Part shown: positions 11,276-25,718 of the stretch, piece after piece
Layout: every line of letters begins with the position of its first letter
Numbering within the stretch: position 1 is the first letter of the stretch
From: Apostichopus japonicus
Lineage: Eukaryota > Echinodermata > Holothuroidea > Aspidochirotida > Stichopodidae
Length of the DNA: 64,000 nucleotides
Assembly (NCBI RefSeq): GCF_037975245.1
Contig: NC_092571.1
Span: 21,377,917-21,441,916, forward strand
Direction: 5' to 3'
The notes under the pieces: generated by a model
What the model was told of the DNA's origin: nothing
The model's database searches: none
What the model saw: only the letters and a program-made list of their open reading frames with translations
Made by a program: the position numbers and the translations under genes

Positions 11276-13156
11276 GGGGTTCGAACCACGGATGCAAAAG
11301 AGAGTCTCGATCATCAGCTCGCACAGTGCGCCAAGCCATCGCGCCACTGTATGGACTGAGATGTTAGGTGGATTAACTAATACTTACAGCTCCCCGTGTA
11401 GGCACTTGCTGTAAAAGACGTCATCACCCGGGGTTCGAACCACGGATGCAAAAGAGAGTCTCGATCATCAGCTCGCACAGTGCGCCAAGCCATCGCGCCA
11501 CTGTATGGACTGAGATGTTAGGTGGATTAACTAATACTTACAGCTCCCCGTGTAGGCACTTGCTGTAAAAGACGTCATCACCTGGGGTTCGAACCACGGA
11601 TGCAAAAGAGAGTCTCGATCATCAGCTCGCACAGTGCGCCAAGCCATCGCGCCACTGTATGGACTGAGATGTTAGGTGGATTAACTAATACTTACAGCTC
11701 CCCGTGTAGGCACTTGCTGTAAAAGACGTCATCACCCGGGGTTCGAACCACGGATGCAAAAGAGAGTCTCGATCATCAGCTCGCACAGTGCGCCAAGCCA
11801 TCGCGCCACTGTATGGACTGAGATGTTAGGTGGATTAACTAATACTTACAGCTCCCTGTGTAGGCACTTGCTGTAAAAGACGTCATCACCCGGGGTTCGA
11901 ACCACGGATGCAAAAGAGAGTCTCGATCATCAGCTCGCACAGTGCGCCAAGCCATCGCGCCACTGTATGGACTGAGATATTAGGTGGATTAACTAATACT
12001 TACAGCTCCCCGTGTAGGCACTTGCTGTAAAAGATCGGCAAAAGACGTCATCACCCGGGGTTCGAACCACGGATGCAAAAGAGAGTCTCGATCATCAGCT
12101 CGCACAGTGCGCCAAGCCATCGCGCCACTGTATGGACTGAGATGTTAGGTGGATTAACTAATACTTACAGCTCCCCGTGTAGGCACTTGCTGTAAAAGAC
12201 GTCATCACCCGGGGTTCGAACCACGGATGCAAAAGAGAGTCTCGATCATCAGCTCGCACAGTGCGCCAAGCCATCGCGCCACTGTATGGACTGAGATGTT
12301 AGGTGGATTAACTAATACTTACAGCTCCCTGTGTAGGCACTTGCTGTAAAAGACGTCATCACCCGGGGTTCGAACCACGGATGCAAAAGAGAGTCTCGAT
12401 CATCAGCTCGCACAGTGCGCCAAGCCATCGCGCCACTGTATGGACTGAGATATTAGGTGGATTAACTAATACTTACAGCTCCCCGTGTAGGCACTTGCTG
12501 TAAAAGATCGGCAAAAGACGTCATCACCCGGGGTTCGAACCACGGATGCAAAAGAGAGTCTCGATCATCAGCTCGCACAGTGCGCCAAGCCATCGCGCCA
12601 CTGTATGGACTGAGATGTTAGGTGGATTAACTAATACTTACAGCTCCCCGTGTAGGCACTTGCTGTAAAAGATCGGCAAAAGACGTCATCACCCGGGGTT
12701 CGAACCACGGATGCAAAAGAGAGTCTCGATCATCAGCTCGCACAGTGCGCCAAGCCATCGCGCCACTGTATGGACTGAGATGTTAGGTGGATTAACTAAT
12801 ACTTACAGCTCCCCGTGTAGGCACTTGCTGTAAAAGACGTCATCACCCGGGGTTCGAACCACGGATGCAAAAGAGAGTCTCGATCATCAGCTCGCACAGT
12901 GCGCCAAGCCATCGCGCCACTGTATGGACTGAGATGTTAGGTGGATTAACTAATACTTACAGCTCCCCGTGTAGGCACTTGCTGTAAAAGACGTCATCAC
13001 CCGGGGTTCGAACCACGGATGCAAAAGAGAGTCTCGATCATCAGCTCGCACAGTGCGCCAAGCCATCGCGCCACTGTATGGACTGAGATGTTAGGTGGAT
13101 TAACTAATACTTACAGCTCCCCGTGTAGGCACTTGCTGTAAAAGACGTCATCACCC
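11276..13156. repeat. Duplicated block, right copy (12 monomers)
   Basis: This repeats the block at 8416-10,296, with T154 at 11,583 and T120 at 11,857 and 12,330. The next T120 of the left copy (10,416) is displaced by one extra S monomer here, to 13,430, on a copy that also carries a private T at 13,351 (CATCATCTCG). The two copies then diverge in monomer order. Confidence 0.88.
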
Positions 13157-16100
13157 GGGGTTCGAACCACGGATGCAAAAGAGAGTCTCGATCATCAGCT
13201 CGCACAGTGCGCCAAGCCATCGCGCCACTGTATGGACTGAGATGTTAGGTGGATTAACTAATACTTACAGCTCCCCGTGTAGGCACTTGCTGTAAAAGAC
13301 GTCATCACCCGGGGTTCGAACCACGGATGCAAAAGAGAGTCTCGATCATCATCTCGCACAGTGCGCCAAGCCATCGCGCCACTGTATGGACTGAGATGTT
13401 AGGTGGATTAACTAATACTTACAGCTCCCTGTGTAGGCACTTGCTGTAAAAGACGTCATCACCCGGGGTTCGAACCACGGATGCAAAAGAGAGTCTCGAT
13501 CATCAGCTCGCACAGTGCGCCAAGCCATCGCGCCACTGTATGGACTGAGATATTAGGTGGATTAACTAATACTTACAGCTCCCCGTGTAGGCACTTGCTG
13601 TAAAAGATCGGCAAAAGACGTCATCACCCGGGGTTCGAACCACGGATGCAAAAGAGAGTCTCGATCATCAGCTCGCACAGTGCGCCAAGCCATCGCGCCA
13701 CTGTATGGACTGAGATGTTAGGTGGATTAACTAATACTTACAGCTCCCCGTGTAGGCACTTGCTGTAAAAGACGTCATCACCCGGGGTTCGAACCACGGA
13801 TGCAAAAGAGAGTCTCGATCATCAGCTCGCACAGTGCGCCAAGCCATCGCGCCACTGTATGGACTGAGATGTTAGGTGGATTAACTAATACTTACAGCTC
13901 CCCGTGTAGGCACTTGCTGTAAAAGACGTCATCACCCGGGGTTCGAACCACGGATGCAAAAGAGAGTCTCGATCATCAGCTCGCACAGTGCGCCAAGCCA
14001 TCGCGCCACTGTATGGACTGAGATGTTAGGTGGATTAACTAATACTTACAGCTCCCCGTGTAGGCACTTGCTGTAAAAGACGTCATCACCCGGGGTTCGA
14101 ACCACGGATGCAAAAGAGAGTCTCGATCATCAGCTCGCACAGTGCGCCAAGCCATCGCGCCACTGTATGGACTGAGATGTTAGGTGGATTAACTAATACT
14201 TACAGCTCCCCGTGTAGGCACTTGCTGTAAAAGACGTCATCACCCGGGGTTCGAACCACGGATGCAAAAGAGAGTCTCGATCATCAGCTCGCACAGTGCG
14301 CCAAGCCATCGCGCCACTGTATGGACTGAGATGTTAGGTGGATTAACTAATACTTACAGCTCCCTGTGTAGGCACTTGCTGTAAAAGACGTCATCACCCG
14401 GGGTTCGAACCACGGATGCAAAAGAGAGTCTCGATCATCAGCTCGCACAGTGCGCCAAGCCATCGCGCCACTGTATGGACTGAGATATTAGGTGGATTAA
14501 CTAATACTTACAGCTCCCCGTGTAGGCACTTGCTGTAAAAGATCGGCAAAAGACGTCATCACCCGGGGTTCGAACCACGGATGCAAAAGAGAGTCTCGAT
14601 CATCAGCTCGCACAGTGCGCCAAGCCATCGCGCCACTGTATGGACTGAGATATAAGGTGGATTAACTAATACTTACAGCTCCCCGTGTAGGCACTTGCTG
14701 TAAAAGATCGGCAAAAGACGTCATCACCCGGGGTTCGAACCACGGATGCAAAAGAGAGTCTCGATCATCAGCTCGCACAGTGCGCCAAGCCATCGCGCCA
14801 CTGTATGGACTGAGATGTTAGGTGGATTAACTAATACTTACAGCTCCCCGTGTAGGCACTTGCTGTAAAAGACGTCATCACCCGGGGTTCGAACCACGGA
14901 TGCAAAAGAGAGTCTCGATCATCAGCTCGCACAGTGCGCCAAGCCATCGCGCCACTGTATGGACTGAGATGTTAGGTGGATTAACTAATACTTACAGCTC
15001 CCCGTGTAGGCACTTGCTGTAAAAGACGTCATCACCCGGGGTTCGAACCACGGATGCAAAAGAGAGTCTCGATCATCAGCTCGCACAGTGCGCCAAGCCA
15101 TCGCGCCACTGTATGGACTGAGATGTTAGGTGGATTAACTAATACTTACAGCTCCCCGTGTAGGCACTTGCTGTAAAAGACGTCATCACCCGGGGTTCGA
15201 ACCACGGATGCAAAAGAGAGTCTCGATCATCAGCTCGCACAGTGCGCCAAGCCATCGCGCCACTGTATGGACTGAGATGTTAGGTGGATTAACTAATACT
15301 TACAGCTCCCCGTGTAGGCACTTGCTGTAAAAGACGTCATCACCCGGGGTTCGAACCACGGATGCAAAAGAGAGTCTCGATCATCAGCTCGCACAGTGCG
15401 CCAAGCCATCGCGCCACTGTATGGACTGAGATGTTAGGTGGATTAACTAATACTTACAGCTCCCCGTGTAGGCACTTGCTGTAAAAGACGTCATCACCCG
15501 GGGTTCGAACCACGGATGCAAAAGAGAGTCTCGATCATCAGCTCGCACAGTGCGCCAAGCCATCGCGCCACTGTATGGACTGAGATGTTAGGTGGATTAA
15601 CTAATACTTACAGCTCCCCGTGTAGGCACTTGCTGTAAAAGACGTCATCACCCGGGGTTCGAACCACGGATGCAAAAGAGAGTCTCGATCATCAGCTCGC
15701 ACAGTGCGCCAAGCCATCGCGCCACTGTATGGACTGAGATATTAGGTGGATTAACTAATACTTACAGCTCCCCGTGTAGGCACTTGCTGTAAAAGATCGG
15801 CAAAAGACGTCATCACCCGGGGTTCGAACCACGGATGCAAAAGAGAGTCTCGATCATCAGCTCGCACAGTGCGCCAAGCCATCGCGCCACTGTATGGACT
15901 GAGATGTTAGGTGGATTAACTAATACTTACAGCTCCCCGTGTAGGCACTTGCTGTAAAAGATCGGCAAAAGACGTCATCACCCGGGGTTCGAACCACGGA
16001 TGCAAAAGAGAGTCTCGATCATCAGCTCGCACAGTGCGCCAAGCCATCGCGCCACTGTATGGACTGAGATATTAGGTGGATTAACTAATACTTACAGCTC

Positions 16101-17875
16101 CCCGTGTAGGCACTTGCTGTAAAAGATCGGCAAAAGACGTCATCACCCGGGGTTCGAACCACGGATGCAAAAGAGAGTCTCGATCATCAGCTCGCACAGT
16201 GCGCCAAGCCATCGCGCCACTGTATGGACTGAGATGTTAGGTGGATTAACTAATACTTACAGCTCCCCGTGTAGGCACTTGCTGTAAAAGACGTCATCAC
16301 CCGGGGTTCGAACCACGGATGCAAAAGAGAGTCTCGATCATCAGCTCGCACAGTGCGCCAAGCCATCGCGCCACTGTATGGACTGAGATGTTAGGTGGAT
16401 TAACTAATACTTACAGCTCCCTGTGTAGGCACTTGCTGTAAAAGACGTCATCACCCGGGGTTCGAACCACGGATGCAAAAGAGAGTCTCGATCATCAGCT
16501 CGCACAGTGCGCCAAGCCATCGCGCCACTGTATGGACTGAGATATTAGGTGGATTAACTAATACTTACAGCTCCCCGTGTAGGCACTTGCTGTAAAAGAT
16601 CGGCAAAAGACGTCATCTCCCGGGGTTCGAACCACGGATGCAAAAGAGAGTCTCGATCATCAGCTCGCACAGTGCGCCAAGCCATCGCGCCACTGTATGG
16701 ACTGAGATGTTAGGTGGATTAACTAATACTTACAGCTCCCCGTGTATGCACTTGCTGTAAAAGACGTCATCACCCGGGGTTCGAACCACGGATGCAAAAG
16801 AGAGTCTCGATCATCAGCTCGCACAGTGCGCCAAGCCATCGCGCCACTGTATGGACTGAGATATTAGGTGGATTAACTAATACTTACAGCTCCCCGTGTA
16901 GGCACTTGCTGTAAAAGATCGGCAAAAGACGTCATCACCCGGGGTTCGAACCACGGATGCAAAAGAGAGTCTCGATCATCAGCTCGCACAGTGCGCCAAG
17001 CCATCGCGCCACTGTATGGACTGAGATGTTAGGTGGATTAACTAATACTTACAGCTCCCCGTGTAGGCACTTGCTGTAAAAGATCGGCAAAAGACGTCAT
17101 CACCCGGGGTTCGAACCACGGATGCAAAAGAGAGTCTCGATCATCAGCTCGCACAGTGCGCCAAGCCATCGCGCCACTGTATGGACTGAGATGTTAGGTG
17201 GATTAACTAATACTTACAGCTCCCCGTGTAGGCACTTGCTGTAAAAGACGTCATCACCCGGGGTTCGAACCACGGATGCAAAAGAGAGTCTCGATCATCA
17301 GCTCGCACAGTGCGCCAAGCCATCGCGCCACTGTATGGACTGAGATGTTAGGTGGATTAACTAATACTTACAGCTCCCCGTGTAGGCACTTGCTGTAAAA
17401 GACGTCATCACCCGGGGTTCGAACCACGGATGCAAAAGAGAGTCTCGATCATCAGCTCGCACAGTGCGCCAAGCCATCGCGCCACTGTATGGACTGAGAT
17501 GTTAGGTGGATTAACTAATACTTACAGCTCCCCGTGTAGGCACTTGCTGTAAAAGACGTCATCACCCGGGGTTCGAACCACGGATGCAAAAGAGAGTCTC
17601 GATCATCAGCTCGCACAGTGCGCCAAGCCATCGCGCCACTGTATGGACTGAGATGTTAGGTGGATTAACTAATACTTACAGCTCCCCGTGTAGGCACTTG
17701 CTGTAAAAGACGTCATCACCCGGGGTTCGAACCACGGATGCAAAAGAGAGTCTCGATCATCAGCTCGCACAGTGCGCCAAGCCATCGCGCCACTGTATGG
17801 ACTGAGATGTTAGGTGGATTAACTAATACTTACAGCTCCCCGTGTAGGCACTTGCTGTAAAAGACGTCATCACCC

Positions 17876-18810
17876 GGGGTTCGAACCACGGATGCAAAAG
17901 AGAGTCTCGATCATCAGCTCGCACAGTGCGCCAAGCCATCGCGCCACTGTATGGACTGAGATATTAGGTGGATTAACTAATACTTACAGCTCCCCGTGTA
18001 GGCACTTGCTGTAAAAGATCGGCAAAAGACGTCATCACCCGGGGTTCGAACCACGGATGCAAAAGAGAGTCTCGATCATCAGCTCGCACAGTGCACCAAG
18101 CCATCGCGCCACTGTATGGACTGAGATGTTAGGTGGATTAACTAATACTTACAGCTCCCCGTGTAGGCACTTGCTGTAAAAGACGTCATCACCCGGGGTT
18201 CGAACCACGGATGCAAAAGAGAGTCTCGATCATCAGCTCGCACAGTGCGCCAAGCCATCGCGCCACTGTATGGACTGAGATGTTAGGTGGATTAACTAAT
18301 ACTTACAGCTCCCCGTGTAGGCACTTGCTGTAAAAGACGTCATCACCCGGGGTTCGAACCACGGATGCAAAAGAGAGTCTCGATCATCAGCTCGCACAGT
18401 GCGCCAAGCCATCGCGCCACTGTATGGACTGAGATGTTAGGTGGATTAACTAATACTTACAGCTCCCCGTGTAGGCACTTGCTGTAAAAGACGTCATCAC
18501 CCGGGGTTCGAACCACGGATGCAAAAGAGAGTCTCGATCATCAGCTCGCACAGTGCGCCAAGCCATCGCGCCACTGTATGGACTGAGATGTTAGGTGGAT
18601 TAACTAATACTTACAGCTCCCCGTGTAGGCACTTGCTGTAAAAGACGTCATCACCCGGGGTTCGAACCACGGATGCAAAAGAGAGTCTCGATCATCAGCT
18701 CGCACAGTGCGCCAAGCCATCGCGCCACTGTATGGACTGAGATGTTAGGTGGATTAACTAATACTTACAGCTCCCTGTGTAGGCACTTGCTGTAAAAGAC
18801 GTCATCACCC
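17876..18810. repeat. Duplicated block of six monomers, left copy (spacing 3124 bp)
   Basis: An A-L copy is followed by S with the rare A55 (GTGCACC, base 18,095), three S, and S with T120 (18,776). The same series lies 3124 bp downstream at 21,000-21,934. Confidence 0.85.
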
Positions 18811-19459
18811 GGGGTTCGAACCACGGATGCAAAAGAGAGTCTCGATCATCAGCTCGCACAGTGCGCCAAGCCATCGCGCCACTGTATGGACTGAGATATT
18901 AGGTGGATTAACTAATACTTACAGCTCCCCGTGTAGGCACTTGCTGTAAAAGATCGGCAAAAGACGTCATCACCCGGGGTTCGAACCACGGATGCAAAAG
19001 AGAGTCTCGATCATCAGCTCGCACAGTGCGCCAAGCCATCGCGCCACTGTATGGACTGAGATGTTAGGTGGATTAACTAATACTTACAGCTCCCCGTGTA
19101 GGCACTTGCTGTAAAAGACGTCATCACCCGGGGTTCGAACCACGGATGCAAAAGAGAGTCTCGATCATCAGCTCGCACAGTGCGCCAAGCCATCGCGCCA
19201 CTGTATGGACTGAGATATTAGGTGGATTAACTAATACTTACAGCTCCCCGTGTAGGCACTTGCTGTAAAAGATCGGCAAAAGACGTCATCACCCGGGGTT
19301 CGAACCACGGATGCAAAAGAGAGTCTCGATCATCAGCTCGCACAGTGCGCCAAGCCATCGCGCCACTGTATGGACTGAGATGTTAGGTGGATTAACTAAT
19401 ACTTACAGCTCCCCGTGTAGGCACTTGCTGTAAAAGATCGGCAAAAGACGTCATCACCC

Positions 19460-20999
19460 GGGGTTCGAACCACGGATGCAAAAGAGAGTCTCGATCATCA
19501 GCTCGCACAGTGCGCCAAGCCATCGCGCCACTGTATGGACTGAGATGTTAGGTGGATTAACTAATACTTACAGCTCCCCGTGTAGGCACTTGCTGTAAAA
19601 GACGTCATCACCCGGGGTTCGAACCACGGATGCAAAAGAGAGTCTCGATCATCAGCTCGCACAGTGCGCCAAGCCATCGCGCCACTGTATGGACTGAGAT
19701 GTTAGGTGGATTAACTAATACTTACAGCTCCCCGTGTAGGCACTTGCTGTAAAAGACGTCATCACCCGGGGTTCGAACCACGGATGCAAAAGAGAGTCTC
19801 GATCATCAGCTCGCACAGTGCGCCAAGCCATCGCGCCACTGTATGGACTGAGATGTTAGGTGGATTAACTAATACTTACAGCTCCCCGTGTAGGCACTTG
19901 CTGTAAAAGACGTCATCACCCGGGGTTCGAACCACGGATGCAAAAGAGAGTCTCGATCATCAGCTCGCACAGTGCGCCAAGCCATCGCGCCACTGTATGG
20001 ACTGAGATGTTAGGTGGATTAACTAATACTTACAGCTCCCCGTGTAGGCACTTGCTGTAAAAGACGTCATCACCCGGGGTTCGAACCACGGATGCAAAAG
20101 AGAGTCTCGATCATCAGCTCGCACAGTGCGCCAAGCCATCGCGCCACTGTATGGACTGAGATGTTAGGTGGATTAACTAATACTTACAGCTCCCCGTGTA
20201 GGCACTTGCTGTAAAAGACGTCATCACCCGGGGTTCGAACCACGGATGCAAAAGAGAGTCTCGATCATCAGCTCGCACAGTGCGCCAAGCCATCGCGCCA
20301 CTGTATGGACTGAGATGTTAGGTGGATTAACTAATACTTACAGCTCCCCGTGTAGGCACTTGCTGTAAAAGACGTCATCACCCGGGGTTCGAACCACGGA
20401 TGCAAAAGAGAGTCTCGATCATCAGCTCGCACAGTGCGCCAAGCCATCGCGCCACTGTATGGACTGAGATGTTAGGTGGATTAACTAATACTTACAGCTC
20501 CCCGTGTAGGCACTTGCTGTAAAAGACGTCATCACCCGGGGTTCGAACCACGGATGCAAAAGAGAGTCTCGATCATCAGCTCGCACAGTGCGCCAAGCCA
20601 TCGCGCCACTGTATGGACTGAGATGTTAGGTGGATTAACTAATACTTACAGCTCCCCGTGTAGGCACTTGCTGTAAAAGACGTCATCACCCGGGGTTCGA
20701 ACCACGGATGCAAAAGAGAGTCTCGATCATCAGCTCGCACAGTGCGCCAAGCCATCGCGCCACTGTATGGACTGAGATGTTAGGTGGATTAACTAATACT
20801 TACAGCTCCCCGTGTAGGCACTTGCTGTAAAAGACGTCATCACCCGGGGTTCGAACCACGGATGCAAAAGAGAGTCTCGATCATCAGCTCGCACAGTGCG
20901 CCAAGCCATCGCGCCACTGTATGGACTGAGATGTTAGGTGGATTAACTAATACTTACAGCTCCCCGTGTAGGCACTTGCTGTAAAAGACGTCATCACCC
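19460..20999. repeat. Run of ten consecutive short monomers
   Basis: Ten G88 S copies (10 x 154 bp) follow one another with no base changes that I could see. It is the longest pure S run I found, and it separates the two copies of the 3124-bp spaced duplication. Lack of private mutation suggests recent expansion by duplication of single monomers. Confidence 0.85.
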
Positions 21000-21934
21000 G
21001 GGGTTCGAACCACGGATGCAAAAGAGAGTCTCGATCATCAGCTCGCACAGTGCGCCAAGCCATCGCGCCACTGTATGGACTGAGATATTAGGTGGATTAA
21101 CTAATACTTACAGCTCCCCGTGTAGGCACTTGCTGTAAAAGATCGGCAAAAGACGTCATCACCCGGGGTTCGAACCACGGATGCAAAAGAGAGTCTCGAT
21201 CATCAGCTCGCACAGTGCACCAAGCCATCGCGCCACTGTATGGACTGAGATGTTAGGTGGATTAACTAATACTTACAGCTCCCCGTGTAGGCACTTGCTG
21301 TAAAAGACGTCATCACCCGGGGTTCGAACCACGGATGCAAAAGAGAGTCTCGATCATCAGCTCGCACAGTGCGCCAAGCCATCGCGCCACTGTATGGACT
21401 GAGATGTTAGGTGGATTAACTAATACTTACAGCTCCCCGTGTAGGCACTTGCTGTAAAAGACGTCATCACCCGGGGTTCGAACCACGGATGCAAAAGAGA
21501 GTCTCGATCATCAGCTCGCACAGTGCGCCAAGCCATCGCGCCACTGTATGGACTGAGATGTTAGGTGGATTAACTAATACTTACAGCTCCCCGTGTAGGC
21601 ACTTGCTGTAAAAGACGTCATCACCCGGGGTTCGAACCACGGATGCAAAAGAGAGTCTCGATCATCAGCTCGCACAGTGCGCCAAGCCATCGCGCCACTG
21701 TATGGACTGAGATGTTAGGTGGATTAACTAATACTTACAGCTCCCCGTGTAGGCACTTGCTGTAAAAGACGTCATCACCCGGGGTTCGAACCACGGATGC
21801 AAAAGAGAGTCTCGATCATCAGCTCGCACAGTGCGCCAAGCCATCGCGCCACTGTATGGACTGAGATGTTAGGTGGATTAACTAATACTTACAGCTCCCT
21901 GTGTAGGCACTTGCTGTAAAAGACGTCATCACCC
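21000..21934. repeat. Duplicated block of six monomers, right copy
   Basis: This is the counterpart of 17,876-18,810, with A55 at 21,219 and T120 at 21,900. It leads directly into the 1419-bp nine-monomer unit. Confidence 0.85.
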
Positions 21935-23353
21935 GGGGTTCGAACCACGGATGCAAAAGAGAGTCTCGATCATCAGTTCGCACAGTAGGCCAAGCCATCG
22001 CGCCACTGTATGGACTGAGATATTAGGTGGATTAACTAATACTTACAGCTCCCCGTGTAGGCACTTGCTGTAAAAGATCGGCAAAAGACGTCATCACCCG
22101 GGGTTCGAACCACGGATGCAAAAGAGAGTCTCGATCATCAGCTCGCACAGTGCGCCAAGCCATCGCGCCACTGTATGGACTGAGATGTTAGGTGGATTAA
22201 CTAATACTTACAGCTCCCCGTGTAGGCACTTGCTGTAAAAGACGTCATCACCCGGGGTTCGAACCACGGATGCAAAAGAGAGTCTCGATCATCAGCTCGC
22301 ACAGTGCGCCAAGCCATCGCGCCACTGTATGGACTGAGATATTAGGTGGATTAACTAATACTTACAGCTCCCCGTGTAGGCACTTGCTGTAAAAGATCGG
22401 CAAAAGACGTCATCACCCGGGGTTCGAACCACGGATGCAAAAGAGAGTCTCGATCATCAGCTCGCACAGTGCGCCAAGCCATCGCGCCACTGTATGGACT
22501 GAGATGTTAGGTGGATTAACTAATACTTACAGCTCCCCGTGTAGGCACTTGCTGTAAAAGATCGGCAAAAGACGTCATCACCCGGGGTTCGAACCACGGA
22601 TGCAAAAGAGAGTCTCGATCATCAGCTCGCACAGTGCGCCAAGCCATCGCGCCACTGTATGGACTGAGATGTTAGGTGGATTAACTAATACTTACAGCTC
22701 CCCGTGTAGGCACTTGCTGTAAAAGACGTCATCACCCGGGGTTCGAACCACGGATGCAAAAGAGAGTCTCGATCATCAGCTCGCACAGTGCGCCAAGCCA
22801 TCGCGCCACTGTATGGACTGAGATGTTAGGTGGATTAACTAATACTTACAGCTCCCCGTGTAGGCACTTGCTGTAAAAGACGTCATCACCCGGGGTTCGA
22901 ACCACGGATGCAAAAGAGAGTCTCGATCATCAGCTCGCACAGTGCGCCAAGCCATCGCGCCACTGTATGGACTGAGATGTTAGGTGGATTAACTAATACT
23001 TACAGCTCCCCGTGTAGGCACTTGCTGTAAAAGACGTCATCACCCGGGGTTCGAACCACGGATGCAAAAGAGAGTCTCGATCATCAGCTCGCACAGTGCG
23101 CCAAGCCATCGCGCCACTGTATGGACTGAGATGTTAGGTGGATTAACTAATACTTACAGCTCCCCGTGTAGGCACTTGCTGTAAAAGACGTCATCACCCG
23201 GGGTTCGAACCACGGATGCAAAAGAGAGTCTCGATCATCAGCTCGCACAGTGCGCCAAGCCATCGCGCCACTGTATGGACTGAGATGTTAGGTGGATTAA
23301 CTAATACTTACAGCTCCCTGTGTAGGCACTTGCTGTAAAAGACGTCATCACCC
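21935..23353. repeat. Nine-monomer unit, 1419 bp, first copy
   Basis: The order is A-L, S, A-L, G-L, S, S, S, S, S with T120 (23,319). The first monomer carries three substitutions within 12 bases (T21977, A21987, G21988), which are absent from the second copy at 24,300. Confidence 0.87.
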
Positions 23354-24299
23354 GGGGTTCGAACCACGGATGCAAAAGAGAGTCTCGATCATCAGCTCGC
23401 ACAGTGCGCCAAGCCATCGCGCCACTGTATGGACTGAGATATTAGGTGGATTAACTAATACTTACAGCTCCCCGGGTAGGCACTTGCTGTAAAAGATCGG
23501 CAAAAGACGTCATCACCCGGGGTTCGAACCACGGATGCAAAAGAGAGTCTCGATCATCAGCTCGCACAGTGCGCCAAGCCATCGCGCCACTGTATGGACT
23601 GAGATGTTAGGTGGATTAACTAATACTTACAGCTCCCCGTGTAGGCACTTGCTGTAAAAGACGTCATCACCCGGGGTTCGAACCACGGATGCAAAAGAGA
23701 GTCTCGATCATCAGCTCGCACAGTGCGCCAAGCCATCGCGCCACTGTATGGACTGAGATGTTAGGTGGATTAACTAATACTTACAGCTCCCCGTGTAGGC
23801 ACTTGCTGTAAAAGACGTCATCACCCGGGGTTCGAACCACGGATGCAAAAGAGAGTCTCGATTATCAGCTCGCACAGTGCGCCAAGCCATCGCGCCACTG
23901 TATGGACTGAGATATTAGGTGGATTAACTAATACTTACAGCTCCCCGTGTAGGCACTTGCTGTAAAAGATCGGCAAAAGACGTCATCACCCGGGGTTCGA
24001 ACCACGGATGCAAAAGAGAGTCTCGATCATCAGCTCGCACAGTGCGCCAAGCCATCGCGCCACTGTATGGACTGAGATGTTAGGTGGATTAACTAATACT
24101 TACAGCTCCCCGTGTAGGCACTTGCTGTAAAAGACGTCATCACCCGGGGTTCGAACCACGGATGCAAAAGAGAGTCTCGATCATCAGCTCGCACAGTGCG
24201 CCAAGCCATCGCGCCACTGTATGGACTGAGATGTTAGGTGGATTAACTAATACTTACAGCTCCCTGTGTAGGCACTTGCTGTAAAAGACGTCATCACCC

Positions 24300-25718
24300 G
24301 GGGTTCGAACCACGGATGCAAAAGAGAGTCTCGATCATCAGCTCGCACAGTGCGCCAAGCCATCGCGCCACTGTATGGACTGAGATATTAGGTGGATTAA
24401 CTAATACTTACAGCTCCCCGTGTAGGCACTTGCTGTAAAAGATCGGCAAAAGACGTCATCACCCGGGGTTCGAACCACGGATGCAAAAGAGAGTCTCGAT
24501 CATCAGCTCGCACAGTGCGCCAAGCCATCGCGCCACTGTATGGACTGAGATGTTAGGTGGATTAACTAATACTTACAGCTCCCCGTGTAGGCACTTGCTG
24601 TAAAAGACGTCATCACCCGGGGTTCGAACCACGGATGCAAAAGAGAGTCTCGATCATCAGCTCGCACAGTTCGCCAAGCCATCGCGCCACTGTATGGACT
24701 GAGATATTAGGTGGATTAACTAATACTTACAGCTCCCCGTGTAGGCACTTGCTGTAAAAGATCGGCAAAAGACGTCATCACCCGGGGTTCGAACCACGGA
24801 TGCAAAAGAGAGTCTCGATCATCAGCTCGCACAGTGCGCCAAGCCATCGCGCCACTGTATGGACTGAGATGTTAGGTGGATTAACTAATACTTACAGCTC
24901 CCCGTGTAGGCACTTGCTGTAAAAGATCGGCAAAAGACGTCATCACCCGGGGTTCGAACCACGGATGCAAAAGAGAGTCTCGATCATCAGCTCGCACAGT
25001 GCGCCAAGCCATCGCGCCACTGTATGGACTGAGATGTTAGGTGGATTAACTAATACTTACAGCTCCCCGTGTAGGCACTTGCTGTAAAAGACGTCATCAC
25101 CCGGGGTTCGAACCACGGATGCAAAAGAGAGTCTCGATCATCAGCTCGCACAGTGCGCCAAGCCATCGCGCCACTGTATGGACTGAGATGTTAGGTGGAT
25201 TAACTAATACTTACAGCTCCCCGTGTAGGCACTTGCTGTAAAAGACGTCATCACCCGGGGTTCGAACCACGGATGCAAAAGAGAGTCTCGATCATCAGCT
25301 CGCACAGTGCGCCAAGCCATCGCGCCACTGTATGGACTGAGATGTTAGGTGGATTAACTAATACTTACAGCTCCCCGTGTAGGCACTTGCTGTAAAAGAC
25401 GTCATCACCCGGGGTTCGAACCACGGATGCAAAAGAGAGTCTCGATCATCAGCTCGCACAGTGCGCCAAGCCATCGCGCCACTGTATGGACTGAGATGTT
25501 AGGTGGATTAACTAATACTTACAGCTCCCCGTGTAGGCACTTGCTGTAAAAGACGTCATCACCCGGGGTTCGAACCACGGATGCAAAAGAGAGTCTCGAT
25601 CATCAGCTCGCACAGTGCGCCAAGCCATCGCGCCACTGTATGGACTGAGATGTTAGGTGGATTAACTAATACTTACAGCTCCCTGTGTAGGCACTTGCTG
25701 TAAAAGACGTCATCACCC
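24300..25718. repeat. Nine-monomer unit, 1419 bp, second copy
   Basis: It has the same order as 21,935-23,353 and ends in T120 at 25,684. The third monomer carries T53 (GTTCGCC, 24,671). Between the two copies, 23,354-24,299 holds a related six-monomer series (A-L, S, S, A-L, S, S with T120) with private changes G23475 and T23862. Confidence 0.87.
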
